This document shows positions 20,535 to 32,590 of a stretch of 64,000 nucleotides of DNA, piece by piece. A model generated the notes under the pieces. That model had not been told where the DNA came from, searched no databases, and saw only the letters and a program-made list of their open reading frames with translations. The DNA comes from Hybos culiciformis. Taxonomy: Eukaryota; Arthropoda; Insecta; Diptera; Hybotidae. The number at the start of each line of letters is the position of its first letter. Within the stretch, counting starts at the first letter, position 1. Location of the stretch: contig CAXFZM010000257.1 in the NCBI GenBank assembly GCA_964007475.1, positions 37,763-101,762 of the forward strand, in the 5' to 3' direction. The translations under genes were made by a program, and so were the position numbers.

Positions 20535-23500
20535 TTAAAATCTCTTTTTATAAGATTCTTGTACATCTTTTAAGCAAGGAACCTTAAATGGCCCAGCTCC
20601 ACAAAGTTGTAAAGGACCAAAGAAGAATCTACTTCGGTGCACAGTGTCAATATCGTCACGCAATGGCCAATAAAACTCCTCAGCTCTTCTCTGGTGAAGA
20701 AATTTCATTCGAAACATGTCATCACCACAATCTTCTAGAAGTTTGCCAATGTAAAACCTTTTGTCATACGTTACAGCGTAGAAAGAATGTGACTGAAGTT
20801 CATATCCACAGAATTGATCAGCAATCAGCTTGATCTCTTTTCTAATTTCTTCTCGCTCAGCAATCTGAACAATAAAAAAAAAAACTTTTTATATTTAAAC
20901 TATCATAATTTTTAATTCATTTTTAAAGAAATTTATTTTTATTTTAAAATAAACATTTTTATAATCGTTAAAAAAGGATTGAGCTATAGAAAAATAAATT
21001 TTTAATTAATTTTTAACGGATGAAAAAAATTATACCTCATTGTTTTCGATAATGTCAGGGTGCAGTTCCTCATCTTTTTCGATTTCTGCATCATCGACAA
21101 TATTATTGATCATTTCACTCCTAGTTTTCATTCTGCTAAAATGTGACATCACTTGTTCTCGTGTCAGATATTCATCTGGGCAAAATTGTTTTTGTCCATC
21201 TATTGTAAGATTTCTCATCATTTTTACAACATTTTGAGCTGTTAATTTAATACCTGTTTTATCTCCTTTACTAAAACATTCTTGAAGAAACTGTTTTTGA
21301 TTTTGATTTAGACGTGTGACTTTTCTTTTGGGTTTAAGTCCCCATCCTTCTTTGCACACAAGACTTGAATAATTTTGATTTGCAAACGATGTAGTGGTTT
21401 TTTCAAAATCTGTAGTACTATGATTGTTTGCTTTTTTTGTAACAGTTTCCATTCTTTTTGCAAATGTATTTCTTGCTCTATCTTGACCTGTGAGTAGTTT
21501 AGGAATCTGGTCATTTCCTCCAGCAATATGTAGAGATAAATCATCAGCAGTTTCAAATGTAGAAGTGCAGTTGTCTTCCGAACAAAACATTAAGGTTACA
21601 AATTTTCGGCTAAGTGATACTTCTTTATTTTTGAGGGCTTCGTTCGATTTTGATACGGAACTGAATGCGTGAACAATGGTGTATTCACAGTTGAAATCCA
21701 AATTACTGTACGGATTTTTTTCCCATTTCCAATTTGAAAATATTTCCAAAAAGTCAGTCCGCTATCTTCAAATTTCACAGAGTGATATGACTGGATATCT
21801 AATATCTTAACGGAGCGAATGAAACTCTGTTGTTTATTGATTTCAACGACTGAAATCTTTGCATTCTTCATGCGTTCTTTGAGAATAAGAGCATCACGCA
21901 CATCATTTGCCGAGACAACATCATGACCCTCACTTATATATGATCTTATAAACATTTTTGCAACAGCATTCTCTCTATCGGCCTGATCCTTTCCTCTCTG
22001 AGGTTCGTTATAATCGTGTCTGAGCACTTTCAACTCGATCTTCTTGGCCATGAAGTAACGACTCTCAGCACAGACATTACCGGAATAACAGCCAGCATTA
22101 TCAGTTTTGACATAGAGTTTTTTTATATGAGGAAAATCTAATTTGAATTGATTCAATGCGTGCTGATACACATAAGGTAGATAGTGCATCTTGGTCACAG
22201 CTCTCAAGAACAGTGAAATAAACTGCCTTTTCTGTCTTTCCATCAACCTCAGTAACAAATACATCCACATGCATTGATATACCTCTTTTTCCGAAGTAAT
22301 CTTGCTGTTTTTCACGGTAATGCTGAGGAAGTATTTTTTGTGACCAGTCTTGTAGCCAGAAAGCTGTCTCACCATCTATAGCATCCAGAGATACTGCTTT
22401 TGCTTTTTCCTGCTGGACACCTCTCATAATGTGTCTCATGTATTCGACAACATTCTTGCTTGCGATGTTAAAGTCGTACACTATTTCTTTCTTTTCAACA
22501 CTATCATCAATATTTATAATTGTGTTTGAAATTTCATCTAAAGATGATAAAAGTGATTCACATTGAATGCACGTAGTACTGTGAATGTGATCACATTTTA
22601 CCTTAAAGTCTACATCATCTGGTGAACTTAGAGAAAACTGTGCACAATGGCTCGCACATATGCTGCTGCTCTTGCAATGGATTTTATAAGTGGTTTTCAA
22701 ATACCTTTTTCCCATATTTAATTTTTGGTTAGTACTGTCCGTTTAGTTTTTTCGCAATATCATTTAAAATTGAGAACCCATTGAGGCCATCAGCTGTTGT
22801 GTTATCCAAACCACTCAGAAATCGACGCTGACTTGGATTAAAAGAATTGAGTAAACGCATCAATGAAGATTTGCTTAAACTGTCAAAATCAATTTGTTCA
22901 CAAAATTGTAGATAATCACACACAACATGAGTTTTTAATGCTGTGCGCACTGCATGTGCAGTGAGTTGTTTCTGTCCGCAATCATATTTCAAAGTAGTAG
23001 TCCCATAAGCCACGTCTTGAAGTGTGTCAGTTGTAAATAAAAAATCTAAAACATGATCCACCTTGTGCATATCTAGCCTATCTCTGATGATCTTCTTGTC
23101 AATAGTCACATGGCCAGGTCCAAAATGTTCCCGTAATACCCGGGCTCGCTTCACCATTGGCTTTGAACAGCCAAACATATTAGCGACTTTCGATTTTGTG
23201 TATTTTTCAGGATTGACCAAAGATAAGATTGCAAATTTCATATTTTGTGTAGGTGCACTTTTGAAGGCTGATATAATTTCCTGTATAGTTTCATCTACCT
23301 CTGCATCACTACAGCTGCTGTTGTCAGACATTGCTTCTCGAAATGCTTCTTCCTGAGCAGGTGCCATCTTCTTCGATAATGTTGTTTTGAAATTTTCCGT
23401 AATTTCTGTGTACTTACGTTTCATATAACGGACAGTACTGTTAGAAACCTCAGAAATTGGAGTTTTCAGCTGAAACTTAACAGGACTTATGCCTTCAACA

Positions 23501-23900
23501 GATGATTGTATAAATGAATTCGTCTCATGCCTATTGGTTTCAACTAAGCTGCAATGTGGAACTTCAAAGTTTGGGTCAATATCAATGCTGTCTTTTTGAT
23601 CCTCTTCTGAACTTACCTTGGAGGCTAATTTTTTTTTCAGGAAATAATCACAATGCTGTGAACATAGAGTTCCCCCTATTCAGAATTTCGAAAGCGGATG
23701 ATTCTCAGAAATTAACTTGTAATCGTTCCAACTGGCACTCCTAAGTCCTTTAACTTTTTTGTGTGGGTTATGCTTTTGCTCAGGGTGTAAACAAACTTTT
23801 GGTTGACTCCAATAAATTCCAAAATCATACCTATGTTTTGCACATACCTTTATAACTTCAGGTAATTCCTTTCCACTTCGACTTGCTATAAGTTTTTTCT
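20535..23900 (-). pseudogene. DDE-type transposase of an undescribed-looking animal family
   Basis: Two exons are inferred. The main exon (23900-21036) ends GAG|GTATAA, and the last exon (20864-20535) follows TTATTGTTCAG; both junctions are in phase 0. The order of parts is: a cysteine/histidine-rich N-terminus ('VCLHPEQ', 'CSQHCDYFL'); a helical region with 'VANMFGCSKPMVKRARVL'; a core with 'LQDWSQKILPQHYREKQQDY', 'YVKTDNAGCYSG' and 'NEPQRGKDQADRENAVAKMF'; a C2H2-like finger ('FCSEDNCTSTFETADDLSLH'); and a C-terminal domain (last exon) with 'FYWPLRDDIDTV'. I recognise the same architecture from long uncharacterised proteins in cnidarian, mollusc and fish genomes, and I read the Asp residues in the core as a DDE-like triad. 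Breaks: an in-frame TGA at 23680-23682 and frame changes near 22720, 22190 and 21735. It is inactive. Confidence 0.65.
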
Positions 23901-24209
23901 CTGTTTTAAAAATATGTTGTAAGGTTATAATTATAATTATAATTTTATATTTTTATAGAGTTCTATTTTTGATAGTAATCACTAGGCTTGTGAATTTTAG
24001 TTCCTTAAAAACCTTGTTTAGACACCTAAAAAGTTCCTAAAAAACCAAAAAAAAGTCGCTAAAAAAGACACTAAAAAAGTCGCTAAAAAAATAGTTAAAA
24101 AAAAAATCCCAAAAATTTACAGAAATATAGATTTTGATACAAAAATTTCAAATCTACGAATGATAAAAAAGATAATAATTTTGGTTTTTCATATTATTTA
24201 TTGTGCAAG

Positions 24210-24888
24210 TATATTAAGAGCAAGATTCTGAGAGATTGAACCACTTAACATTAGGAGGTGATTCACACCATCTCCGATTTGTCCGAAAAAATTACCAGTT
24301 GTTAGTAACCTTACTAAATGGTTAAATCCAAATTTTTTTGCTTCTATGTTGTACCGTTCATGTTTTGTGACCTTCTGAAGGTTGACTTTTAAATGACGAA
24401 AAAGCCCGTTTCTGTGAAACATGAAAAATGTTTTTGTCTGTACATTATTGCGCGAACAACTTGCCACCAGTATTTCTTCTGTTATGGACTGTACCAGCAT
24501 AGACCTTTATGAGACATACCACAAGATCATGGCAAGTCGATTGCGCAAGATCATTGAAGGTCGAGAAAAGTCAAGATTTTTATGCTTTTCTCCATTTTCA
24601 AACCCGAACTACACCTTGCGCAAATGACTTGCCACTGCAAACAAGGTTTCACTAGATAGAGCTATATTAGTACTATTAATAATTATATAAAACATTGAGG
24701 CAAGTTGAATGCGCTGGCAGTAATGTTGTGCCAAAATCGCTAAATTTCCAAATTTAGGGCACATTCAGCCTCCTGTATCTCGCTGCGCGAACAATATTTT
24801 CAAACCGCACTGCTACTATTTAAAGGCTACTTTACTGTACTTAATAGAAAAATAAAGTTTACTAAGGCAAGTTGACCAGAAAAATAAA
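24210..24888. repeat. ~670-bp direct repeat, right copy
   Basis: Same sequence and orientation as 19777-20440. Upstream of it (23985-24110) are several GTCGCTAAAAAA motifs that mirror TTTTTAGCGAC-type motifs upstream of the left copy (19310-19400). Confidence 0.85.
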
Positions 24889-25007
24889 AGAAAAAAAGTT
24901 TTGTTTTGGGAAAATTCCTTTCCTGGGTGTTATAGCTTTTGTATCTGGCAACAGCATTTTCAACAACTTTAACTACTTTTTTGTGTGGCAACAGCTATTT
25001 CTAATGT

Positions 25008-25228
25008 TGACCATACACTGTCCAACTTGGTTTTACAACTTGGTTGTACAACATGGCAAGTTGTATCGTGTCCGTGTGTGGGCAAGTTGACAACTTTGTT
25101 GGCCGACCAATTTGACGGTTGGAAGTTGGTTGGCAAAAATTATAAAAATTTCAATTTAAAGTTGTATTATGTGTGCCAAAACGTACAACTTGTTGTCAAC
25201 ATGTTGTACAACCAAGTTGGTATGGGCC
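25008..25228. mobile_element. short hairpin MITE
   Basis: CCAACTTGG and TTGGTTGTACAACATG on the left are repeated inversely on the right (CATGTTGTACAACCAAGTTGG, given here in two pieces CATGTTGTAC and AACCAAGTTGG). Internal CAAGTTG/CAACTTG motifs are frequent. No coding and no clear duplication. Confidence 0.5.
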
Positions 25229-25317
25229 GCATAAGAAATATAACGACTTTTTGAATGGCAACACCCCTTTAAAACAAAGACGGCTGCTATATTTGCAAAG
25301 CTGTTTCTCTTTCTTTT

Positions 25318-25440
25318 CAGTACAATGTTTTCAGTTCAATGTTTTCAGTTCATTGTTTTCAGTTCAATGTTTTCAGTTCAATATTTTCAGTTAAATTTGT
25401 TTTCAGTTAAATTTGTTTTCAGTTCAATTTGTTTTAAAGT
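25318..25440 (+). repeat. GTTTTCAGTTCAAT minisatellite
   Basis: About eight tandem units of 14-16 bp, GTTTTCAGTTCAAT or GTTTTCAGTTAAATTT. Confidence 0.8.
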
Positions 25441-25466
25441 TAAATTTGTGTTTTTTAAAAATTGAT

Positions 25467-25646
25467 ATGGAGGACGAAATTGATTACAAGGAATGTTTTT
25501 TTTATGAGGAGCTGCTAAACTGTAATGCTCATGCCAAGTCTAGAAAAATTGGAATTTTTTCTGATTGCAACCTTGATGCTGACATGAGCAAATACATGAA
25601 AAGATTAGGTGTAAAACTACCATTACATGCCTTTAAATATAACTAA
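25467..25646 (+). CDS. unrecognised 59-aa frame, possible exon
   Basis: ATG at 25467 opens a 59-codon frame starting 'MEDEIDYKECFFYEELLNCN'. It has mixed, non-repetitive composition unlike random AT-rich translation. The stop overlaps the last codons of the P-element transposase on the other strand (25623). It could be a first exon of a host gene interrupted by the P element, or chance. No family was recognised. Confidence 0.25.
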   Translation: MEDEIDYKECFFYEELLNCNAHAKSRKIGIFSDCNLDADMSKYMKRLGVKLPLHAFKYN

Positions 25647-28039
25647 TTTATTGAATTTATTACGAATAGAGTCTTTCTGATTCATTTGCTTTATTATAAA
25701 AAAATATCTTGTTGTTAAATATTTTTCAATTATTAGGTCTATTAAAAGATTATAATGTGCTAAATCATGATCTAGTGCTTGTTGGAATATTTTGTCGGAA
25801 ACTAACCAATTTTTCACTTCCACCTTTGTTTTTAATTTTTCAGTCTTGGTCAATAATTGGGATTGTGCCAAAATTAACATTTTTGATCTTAACCGAGCTT
25901 CAGTTTTCTGACAAATTTTTATAAGTCTTTCGACGGATGTTTTAAAAAACCTTTAGATTTGTAATTAATCAGTGAATTTTTGTCTATTTCACCTTGGACC
26001 AACTCTAAACAATCTTCACAATTAACTTTTTGAAAAATTTTATAAACCACAAATCCAGAAATATATTCAACAACCTTGTCCTTAAAAGCGGTTGAAGTAT
26101 GTACATCGAATAAATAATCATGCTCATTTAAAAAAGAGTCTTCAAGAAGAGTATTTTTTTCATTAATTGGGGCATTTTCGATCATCGAGCTCTTTGGAAT
26201 AGAGTTGTTGATTTTGTTCTCTGAGGTATTACTCGACAAAGTTTGTAAAATTTCAATAGTTTCCAAAGGGATACAATTTCCAATACCTTTTTCTCTTATT
26301 TGGCACCGAACTATCAATCTTTTGTAGGCAGCTATAAATTGTTTAACGGTAGGATTATTGTTGCTACCAAGCCTTGATCTAATGGACGAGAAAAATAGCT
26401 CCAATGATCTTGGCTGAGTTTGTATACTGGTAGAAATTTCAGAAGATCTTTTGTTATGAATTCTGAATAAATATTGCGAATATTTTCTAGACATATTATT
26501 ATTCCTATGAAACCTTTTTTTCTACAGCTTCGAACTTTCAAATCTTAATTCTTTGATGTAGTCAACACATTTGTCAATAAATCAAAAAATTTCAACTGCA
26601 TTTTGTTTACACATTGGCTTTTTGTAATTAAAAGTAGACAAATTTCTACTATTTAAAATGTCAAACGCATCATTCATCATTCTAATGAAATCGGTGGAAG
26701 GTTTGCTATTTTGAAATTCAGTTAATTCTAATTGTTCTCTGCAAAAGTCTATAGCATCAGCAACTGACTTACTTAGAACTTGAACTGCTAAGCTAACTTT
26801 CATTTTTTTATTGTGGAAATAAACGTGAGCCCGTCGTGTTTTATTTCCTAAATCCTCGCAGCAGCTTGTAAATCTTCAAGTTTTTTAATATATTTCCATT
26901 CTATTAAATTATTGTCTTTATCAATTAATGTTCTAATTTCGGCAAAAGTATTTCGAATAAGTTTAATGTTATGGCACGGATCAGGCATGAAGTACACTGT
27001 CGAGCCCGTTTTTTCGTCCAGAAAGTAATAATTTGTATTATTTGCTGATAGTTCACCTCCCAATAAATTGCACATGGCATAATTACATGGAGCACCATCG
27101 AATGTTACCCCAATCAACTTAACTCCACATTCATTTATCAATTCTATTGCATGAAGTAATAAATTTGTTTTCTGCTCACCAGTCAACGAAACTATTGGGA
27201 AATATCCAATGGGGATTTTCCAAGATCTATTAATGGCGACAATCATAAAGACCAGAATTTGATTGGCCTCCGCATCAGATTGCTTTCCAATTCCATTTTC
27301 AACAAAACCGTAACTTCTTTGACCATCCCATTCAATTTGAGTTCTTATGTGAATTTCGTCGAACATAAGTTGCACAAAAATTTATTCATTTTGGGCTTTG
27401 GCGGCATCGCATGCTATTTTGAGAGCTGTCAATGCTTCTTGGGTAAATCCTGGTAGACAATTATAGCTTTTATACCATTTACTTATAGTTGATAGATGTG
27501 GCAAAGCACAATCGAAGGTTTCTCTCATGTAGCTATACGCTTTTGGAGAAAAAAAAATTAAATTTAGCGCAAAAGTTTTCAGTTCTTTCGGGTATGTCTT
27601 ATCAACTGGAAGTTTTTTTTTTTTTGAGAGTTGTCTTTCCAATAGTTGCTTAGAAATTGGATTATCTATTGCGAGTAGCTGGCTCAACTCGTCATTTATA
27701 AAATTTTTTTGCTCCAAATTTTTGAGCACAGCTTCAAGGCTTGAAATTTTTTTATGCTGTCTTCTTATTTGCTGATGGAGACCTTTTATTTTCTTTTGTT
27801 GATTTCGATATGCTGTTTTCAGAACAGAATATTTATAAAATTATTTGTTGTATTTGCTGAGCTTTGGTATCTATTGTTAAGTTTTTATTCATTTATTTTT
27901 CAAGCGCGTTTTTCTTGGGGTTTTAAATTCAGAATTGTCAGAAGATATCAAAGCTTCTTTCAAAGTTTCCACTTTTAATAATGGTAATGGATGGATTGTT
28001 TCTGATATTGATTGTAATGATGACTGATCTTGATGCTTA

Positions 28040-28735
28040 AAAATATTTAATATTATGATGCGAATATTGTTTTTTTTTTTTTGGTTTATTTACAATTGTT
28101 ATTTTTCAAAATCTGATTTCTTCTGTAGCAAAATATTGTAACTAAAGGAGGTTATACACACATAACCATATATAACCATATATCGAATAATATTATAAAT
28201 GCATAAATAGGATTTACATACTTAAAAATAAAATTACAACTGAAAAAAATTTACCTATTGAAATACCAACTAAATTTCTAAAGTAACACAAATGAAAAAT
28301 TAAAAGATATAACCAAGCTTTCAAGTTAGATAGACAGATAGAATGAACTTTAGTAAATTAAAGTAAAATATTAGTAAATTTAGTTAAGTAAAAATAAATA
28401 AATGAGTAAGTAAATATGATGCAGATGTGAATATGATGTAGTAATATAGATAACATAAAAGTTTAAAAATATAATAAAATAAAGTAAAGTAAAGTAAAGA
28501 AAACGTGCACAAAACCTTAAAATGTTTGTGAACAAATTTCTAGAATACTTAGTTTGATAATGTTTACTACTTTATAAAAGCTCAATAACGACCTCAACTA
28601 TGACGACAGTCTCTTATACCTGTAGTACGCCAACAAAAAAATTGTTTTGCTGCTTTCTAAATCATGAAAAAATAATATTTGTGTAAAGTTTCAACCTTCA
28701 TTTTATATTTTGATAAATATTTTTATTTTTTTACT
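28040..28735. other. intron of the P-element pseudogene
   Basis: AT-rich, no coding. A short TAAAG run occurs at about 28480-28500. Confidence 0.5.
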
Positions 28736-28945
28736 TACTTGTTCTGTTGGTAAGTTTGAAACGACAAATGATGATGCAATTGGATTTTGCTCGTAGTTTT
28801 GAACCTCCAAAGATTCATTAGCTACAGCAAAATTGTCATATATAAACAAAAAGTCTGGTTCCGAAATAAAAGTATAATTGGGAAAGATCTGAAAAATAAT
28901 AAACTCTTTAGTTTGAATCTTCTACCTCGGTTCTCTACGTTAAAT

Positions 28946-30076
28946 CAGTGGCAAGCGGTCTAAGGTGCTCCAGGTGCTCCAGGTGCAGAGCACACTCTCT
29001 TAAAAAATACCTTATCAAAATAAAATTATAAAAAAAAATTATAACTAGCTAGAGTTTTTAAATCAATATGTTTTTTTTTTTTCAATACAAACTGGAAAAC
29101 AAAAGTACTCTGAATATTTTCAAAAATCGCGTTAGAATCTGAAAAAAGTAAAAACTAAAAATTTACCATTATCGCACAGCAATTATAGTTATAACAAATT
29201 TTTTGGTGCTAATCAGGTGCTAGCACAACTTACTTGAACAAAAGTAATAAAGCTTTATATTTTTCATATAAAAAATTTCCAGCATTGCTCATGCGTAATC
29301 ATTTTACACAAGCAAAATAACAAAAAATAAATCCTTTTGTGTGCTACAAAATTTCTGCACCTCTCTATCAACAAACGAACATTATAAACAATTTCTGATC
29401 CTACACAAAAAACTCTAGTGGAAAACTGTGAAGGTGTAAGCTTTTTATATTGTTTTGTGCTTTTGATGTTTTGCCGCTCAAGGGAATTTTTCTCTCTCTG
29501 AACATAAAAACTCTAGTAGAAAACTGGGAAGGTGTGTTTGTTTTGTTTTGTTTTGTTTTGTGCTTTTGATGTTTTGCCGCTCAAGGGAATTTTTCTCTCT
29601 CTGAACATAAAAACTCTAGTGGAAAACTGTGAAGGTGTAAGGTTCTGAAAAGTAAACGGTTGTAAGTGACAATAATGTTGTCTTTAAAAAAAAATTGTTT
29701 AATGAAATGTTTTTGTTAAAATTTAGTTTAATGAAAATTTTGGAATAAAAATATTCTGAATGTAAAATATTCTAGTTTTGTTTGGTGTAATTAAATCTCA
29801 AAAGGAAATTACAGTAACAAAATGCATGTTGAATTTTTTTACACAGAATATTTTTATTTTAAAATTTTTTTGAGGAGAAGCACTATTGTGAAATTAAATT
29901 TAATTCAAAACATTATAAATTATAATTAACTACAATCTAGATTAATAAAAAAAAAAATAAATAAATAAAAAAGAAATGGAACCATAGTCCTTCTAAGTCC
30001 TCGTCATTGGTTCTGGGTCATTCCAAGGGTGGGACAACTCTGCACACCTTCAAATAAAAGTCACCGCACGCCACTG
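28946..30076. mobile_element. hAT-type non-autonomous element in the P-element intron
   Basis: Starts CAGTGGCAAGCGG and ends with the inverse (CCGCACGCCACTG), typical hAT termini. It is flanked by a perfect 8-bp duplication CGTTAAAT (28938-28945 and 30077-30084). At 1131 bp it has no transposase. It sits between the two related P-element exons, so it inserted after that duplication or into the intron between them. Confidence 0.85.
29405..29640 (+). repeat. ~115-bp tandem duplication
   Basis: AAACTCTAGTGGAAAACTGT, then GAAGGTGT, then TTTTGTGCTTTTGATGTTTT and GCCGCTCAAGGGAATTTTTC, occurs twice with a partial third copy. The second unit has gained a TTTTG microsatellite at about 29538. Confidence 0.75.
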
Positions 30077-30639
30077 CGTTAAATATTCTAACACTTATAA
30101 TTTATTTTAATGTAGATATAGAATCCGGAATTATATTTTAATAAATACGGTATTTTTAATTTTTTACTTACTTGTTCTGTTGGTAGGTTTGGATTTGCAT
30201 TTTCATCGTAAATTTTACCCTCCAAAGATTTATTTATAGGATCCAAATTGTCATCCAAGCAGAAAATGTCTGATCCATAATTTTCCGAAATGTTTTGGCA
30301 TTGTATTTGAGGTATGAATGTAGAGCTTGCGGGTATCTGCAAAAAATAATTATAAATTAAGCCGTCTACTTATACTGTCAAAGTTTGCGTAAAATATAGT
30401 AAAACGTACACCTAATTTCAATGTAGGTATTGCATAACTTCGAAGAGTCTTGGTCCTTGTTCCTATAAAACAATTGTCTTCGAAATGCTCAGAACAAATT
30501 CTTTCATTTTGAACATTACTTGAGTTTGGTATTCCCGCCGCCTTCATCCATATTTATTATACTCCTGATCATTAGGAAATCTGCAACAGTAAAAAAATTG
30601 TATAATATACTATTTTAATATAAAGGAAAAGGATAAAGG

Positions 30640-31110
30640 GGGGCCCAAAACAAGAGGAGGGAGTGGGGGCGGCGGGCGGGCACTGCCCCCTACACTCTCT
30701 TCAAAAAAATGGGATAAATCGAACAAAAAAAAAAAATGTCCCAAATAAAATGTATGAAAACTTCGAGGAGCCGTATCTCCGAAACGGGGCCTTTGACCCA
30801 AGAACTGATTTCAGTTTTGGAAGTTTGGCACCGCCTCTACCCCCCCCTCCAAGTTTCAGCTGGTTCTGAGTGGTTCACATAAACTGCACCTTATTTTTTA
30901 TTCCCGGTTTGCCCTTTTTTTTCTCGAAGCTTAGAAGCAAAAAAATTCCTAGGAGTTTCAGAGAGGCGGCAGCTATCCCCCATTCAGCATAACAGCTTCC
31001 TATTTTAAACATTTTTATGCATTAGGGCCATATCTCTGATTTGGGTTTTATGGCGACTCTACCTCCTCAACAAGTTTCAGCCAAATCGAGCTTGCACACT
31101 TAAGCTTCAC
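30640..31110. repeat. dispersed repeat, GC-richer, with poly-C tracts
   Basis: Shares GATTTCAGTTTTGG..TTTGG(G)CACCGCCTCTAC followed by a C run and CCAAGTTTCAGCT with the repeat at 7.17 kb. It lies in the first intron of the P-element pseudogene. The open frames here are not coding. Confidence 0.5.
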
Positions 31111-32590
31111 TTACGCCTAGAGAGATTTTTGGAATGCATTGAATTTATTTTGAAATAAAAATAATTTTACACCTAACCTAATCCAAGTCCTCTAACATTT
31201 GATTTTAAAAAATTAAGCCAATTACTCTGTATATTTTCTTATCTGACGTTTTGGTGCAATTTTTTTTTTATGTTTTCCCCCCAACCCCCGATATTTTTCC
31301 ATACAAATTTTAATTTTTTCTTTTAATTTTTAATAAAATATTACTAATTGTACTTATAATAAATAAAATATTTAAAAAAATTATATTTAATAAAAATAAT
31401 ATTTAATAAAAATAATGTTTAATAAAAATAATTTTAAAGATACTTACCTATGAGAAGAAATTCCATAATTTTTATTATTTCCACTTAAATAATGTTTGCA
31501 CCCTTTAACACAACACTTCATTATCTCCAATTTTAATAATTATTTTTATTAATGTGAATTAATATTTCACTTTTAATTATTTCTTTTATTTTAAATTTAT
31601 TGGAAATTAATAATTTTTCAATTGTGATTTTGATTTTTTTTTGTTTATTTAAAAATATTGGAAGTAATTAGAAATCTGAAGCGAGCTAGTCGAAGAACTT
31701 TAGTTTGAATAAAAGTTCAACTCGTTGATTTAAAAATTTTCAAATCAGAAAATTTAGTTCGAAAATAAAAAAATCTAGAAAAATCAAAATAAATTTAAGA
31801 ATGAGTTAAGAATGAGTTGATACATGAAGACTAGACAAATCGTCTACGTTTGCCGCAACTGTTTTCCAGAAAAAGAAGAGTATTTAGCATTTTGTTTTCT
31901 AATTAGGTATATTTTTAATTATTTTTTTACTTTGAACGGCTTTTTAAATTTATGAAATAATATTTTCGTCTAAATGGTAGCAATTTGTTTAAGTCGCTAT
32001 TACACAGTCGCTGTTGTTTAAGTCTCTATTGCACAGATTGCTCCAATAAACTAATTTGCTCGCCAACTCAACGGCATTGTTCGTTTTTTTTTTTTTTTGA
32101 ACATTTTGACATTTTGGTGCAAAAAAAACATATGTAAACTACCTCATCGTTTATAGTATAAAGAAAGCAAATTCTTTATCCATTTATACAACATCCTTGC
32201 TCCATAGAATCTGAAATTTCTAAAAATATTAACTTTGATGTGTTGCCGAAAGGTTTCTCTAAAATCAAACCAAGACGAGCAAAAGTAGCAGAGTGTAAAG
32301 GAAGTTCAAAACGAATATTTTTTGTTACAGATTTGTGTAATTTACAATATTTTACAGATTTATGTAATTAAATATATTTTGTAATATTATATTAGGTTTT
32401 TCTCATTAATTTTGTTTTTGTTTTTGTAAGAACTTGGATTATTTAATAATAAAAGGTTTAATCAAAACTTTTGTACGTTCTCATTTTTCATAAATGAATT
32501 TAGCTAGTTTTTGCTTTATATAGCATTTTAGTATCTATTGAAAACTTTTTCAAAGACGCCAATCATTCCTCGCACACACAAAAAAAGTTA
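31111..32590. other. non-coding, apart from the THAP exon at 31448-31521
   Basis: AT-rich DNA. Beyond 31521 this should contain the P-element 5' end, but I could not identify its terminal inverted repeat. No other gene seen. Confidence 0.4.

Larger units (their letters stand above)
19777..24888 (-). mobile_element. DDE transposon with long terminal direct repeats
   Basis: A 3.8-kb body carrying a transposase-like pseudogene on the minus strand lies between two near-identical direct repeats (19777-20440 and 24210-24888). There is no reverse transcriptase, so this is not an LTR retrotransposon. Either the element has unusual terminal direct repeats, or two copies of an unrelated repeat happen to flank it. 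No target duplication was recognised at the outer edges. Confidence 0.5.
25623..31521 (-). pseudogene. P-element (THAP9-like) transposase, multi-exon, broken
   Basis: Exons read on the minus strand: THAP start (31521-31448, 'MKCCVKGCKHYLSGNNKN', donor AG|GTAAGT); THAP second half (30580-30412, 'ICSEHFEDNCF', 'LRSYAIPTLKL'); two alternative-looking exons (30336-30172 and 28888-28739); an acidic/helical exon from 28035; a coiled-coil segment ('LHQQIRRQHKKI') at ~27770; and then the transposase core. Core signatures of P transposases are visible: 'YSYMRETFDCALPHLSTI', 'MFDEIHIRTQIEWDG', 'GVTFDGAPCN', 'MPDPCHNIKLIRN', 'LGNKTRRAHVYFHNKKM', 'NNNPTVKQFIAAYKRL' and a C-terminal HY..LI..IIEKY segment. 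Lesions include a one-base loss at ~30552 in the THAP exon, a TAA at 27382-27384, and frame changes near 26850, 26530, 26395 and 25940. The THAP domain binds DNA and the core is an RNase-H-like GTP-dependent transposase in active relatives. This copy is inactive. Confidence 0.85.

Noticed and set aside
22731..23438. Short inverted repeat CGGACAGTACT flanking part of the transposase as a nested element
   Set aside because: Only 11-13 bp, and the transposase frame continues coherently across 23438, so no insertion is implied.
19777..24888. LTR retrotransposon flanked by two LTRs
   Set aside because: No gag, protease, RT or integrase motif; the interior encodes a DDE-type transposase with a C2H2 finger, and the repeats lack TG..CA ends.
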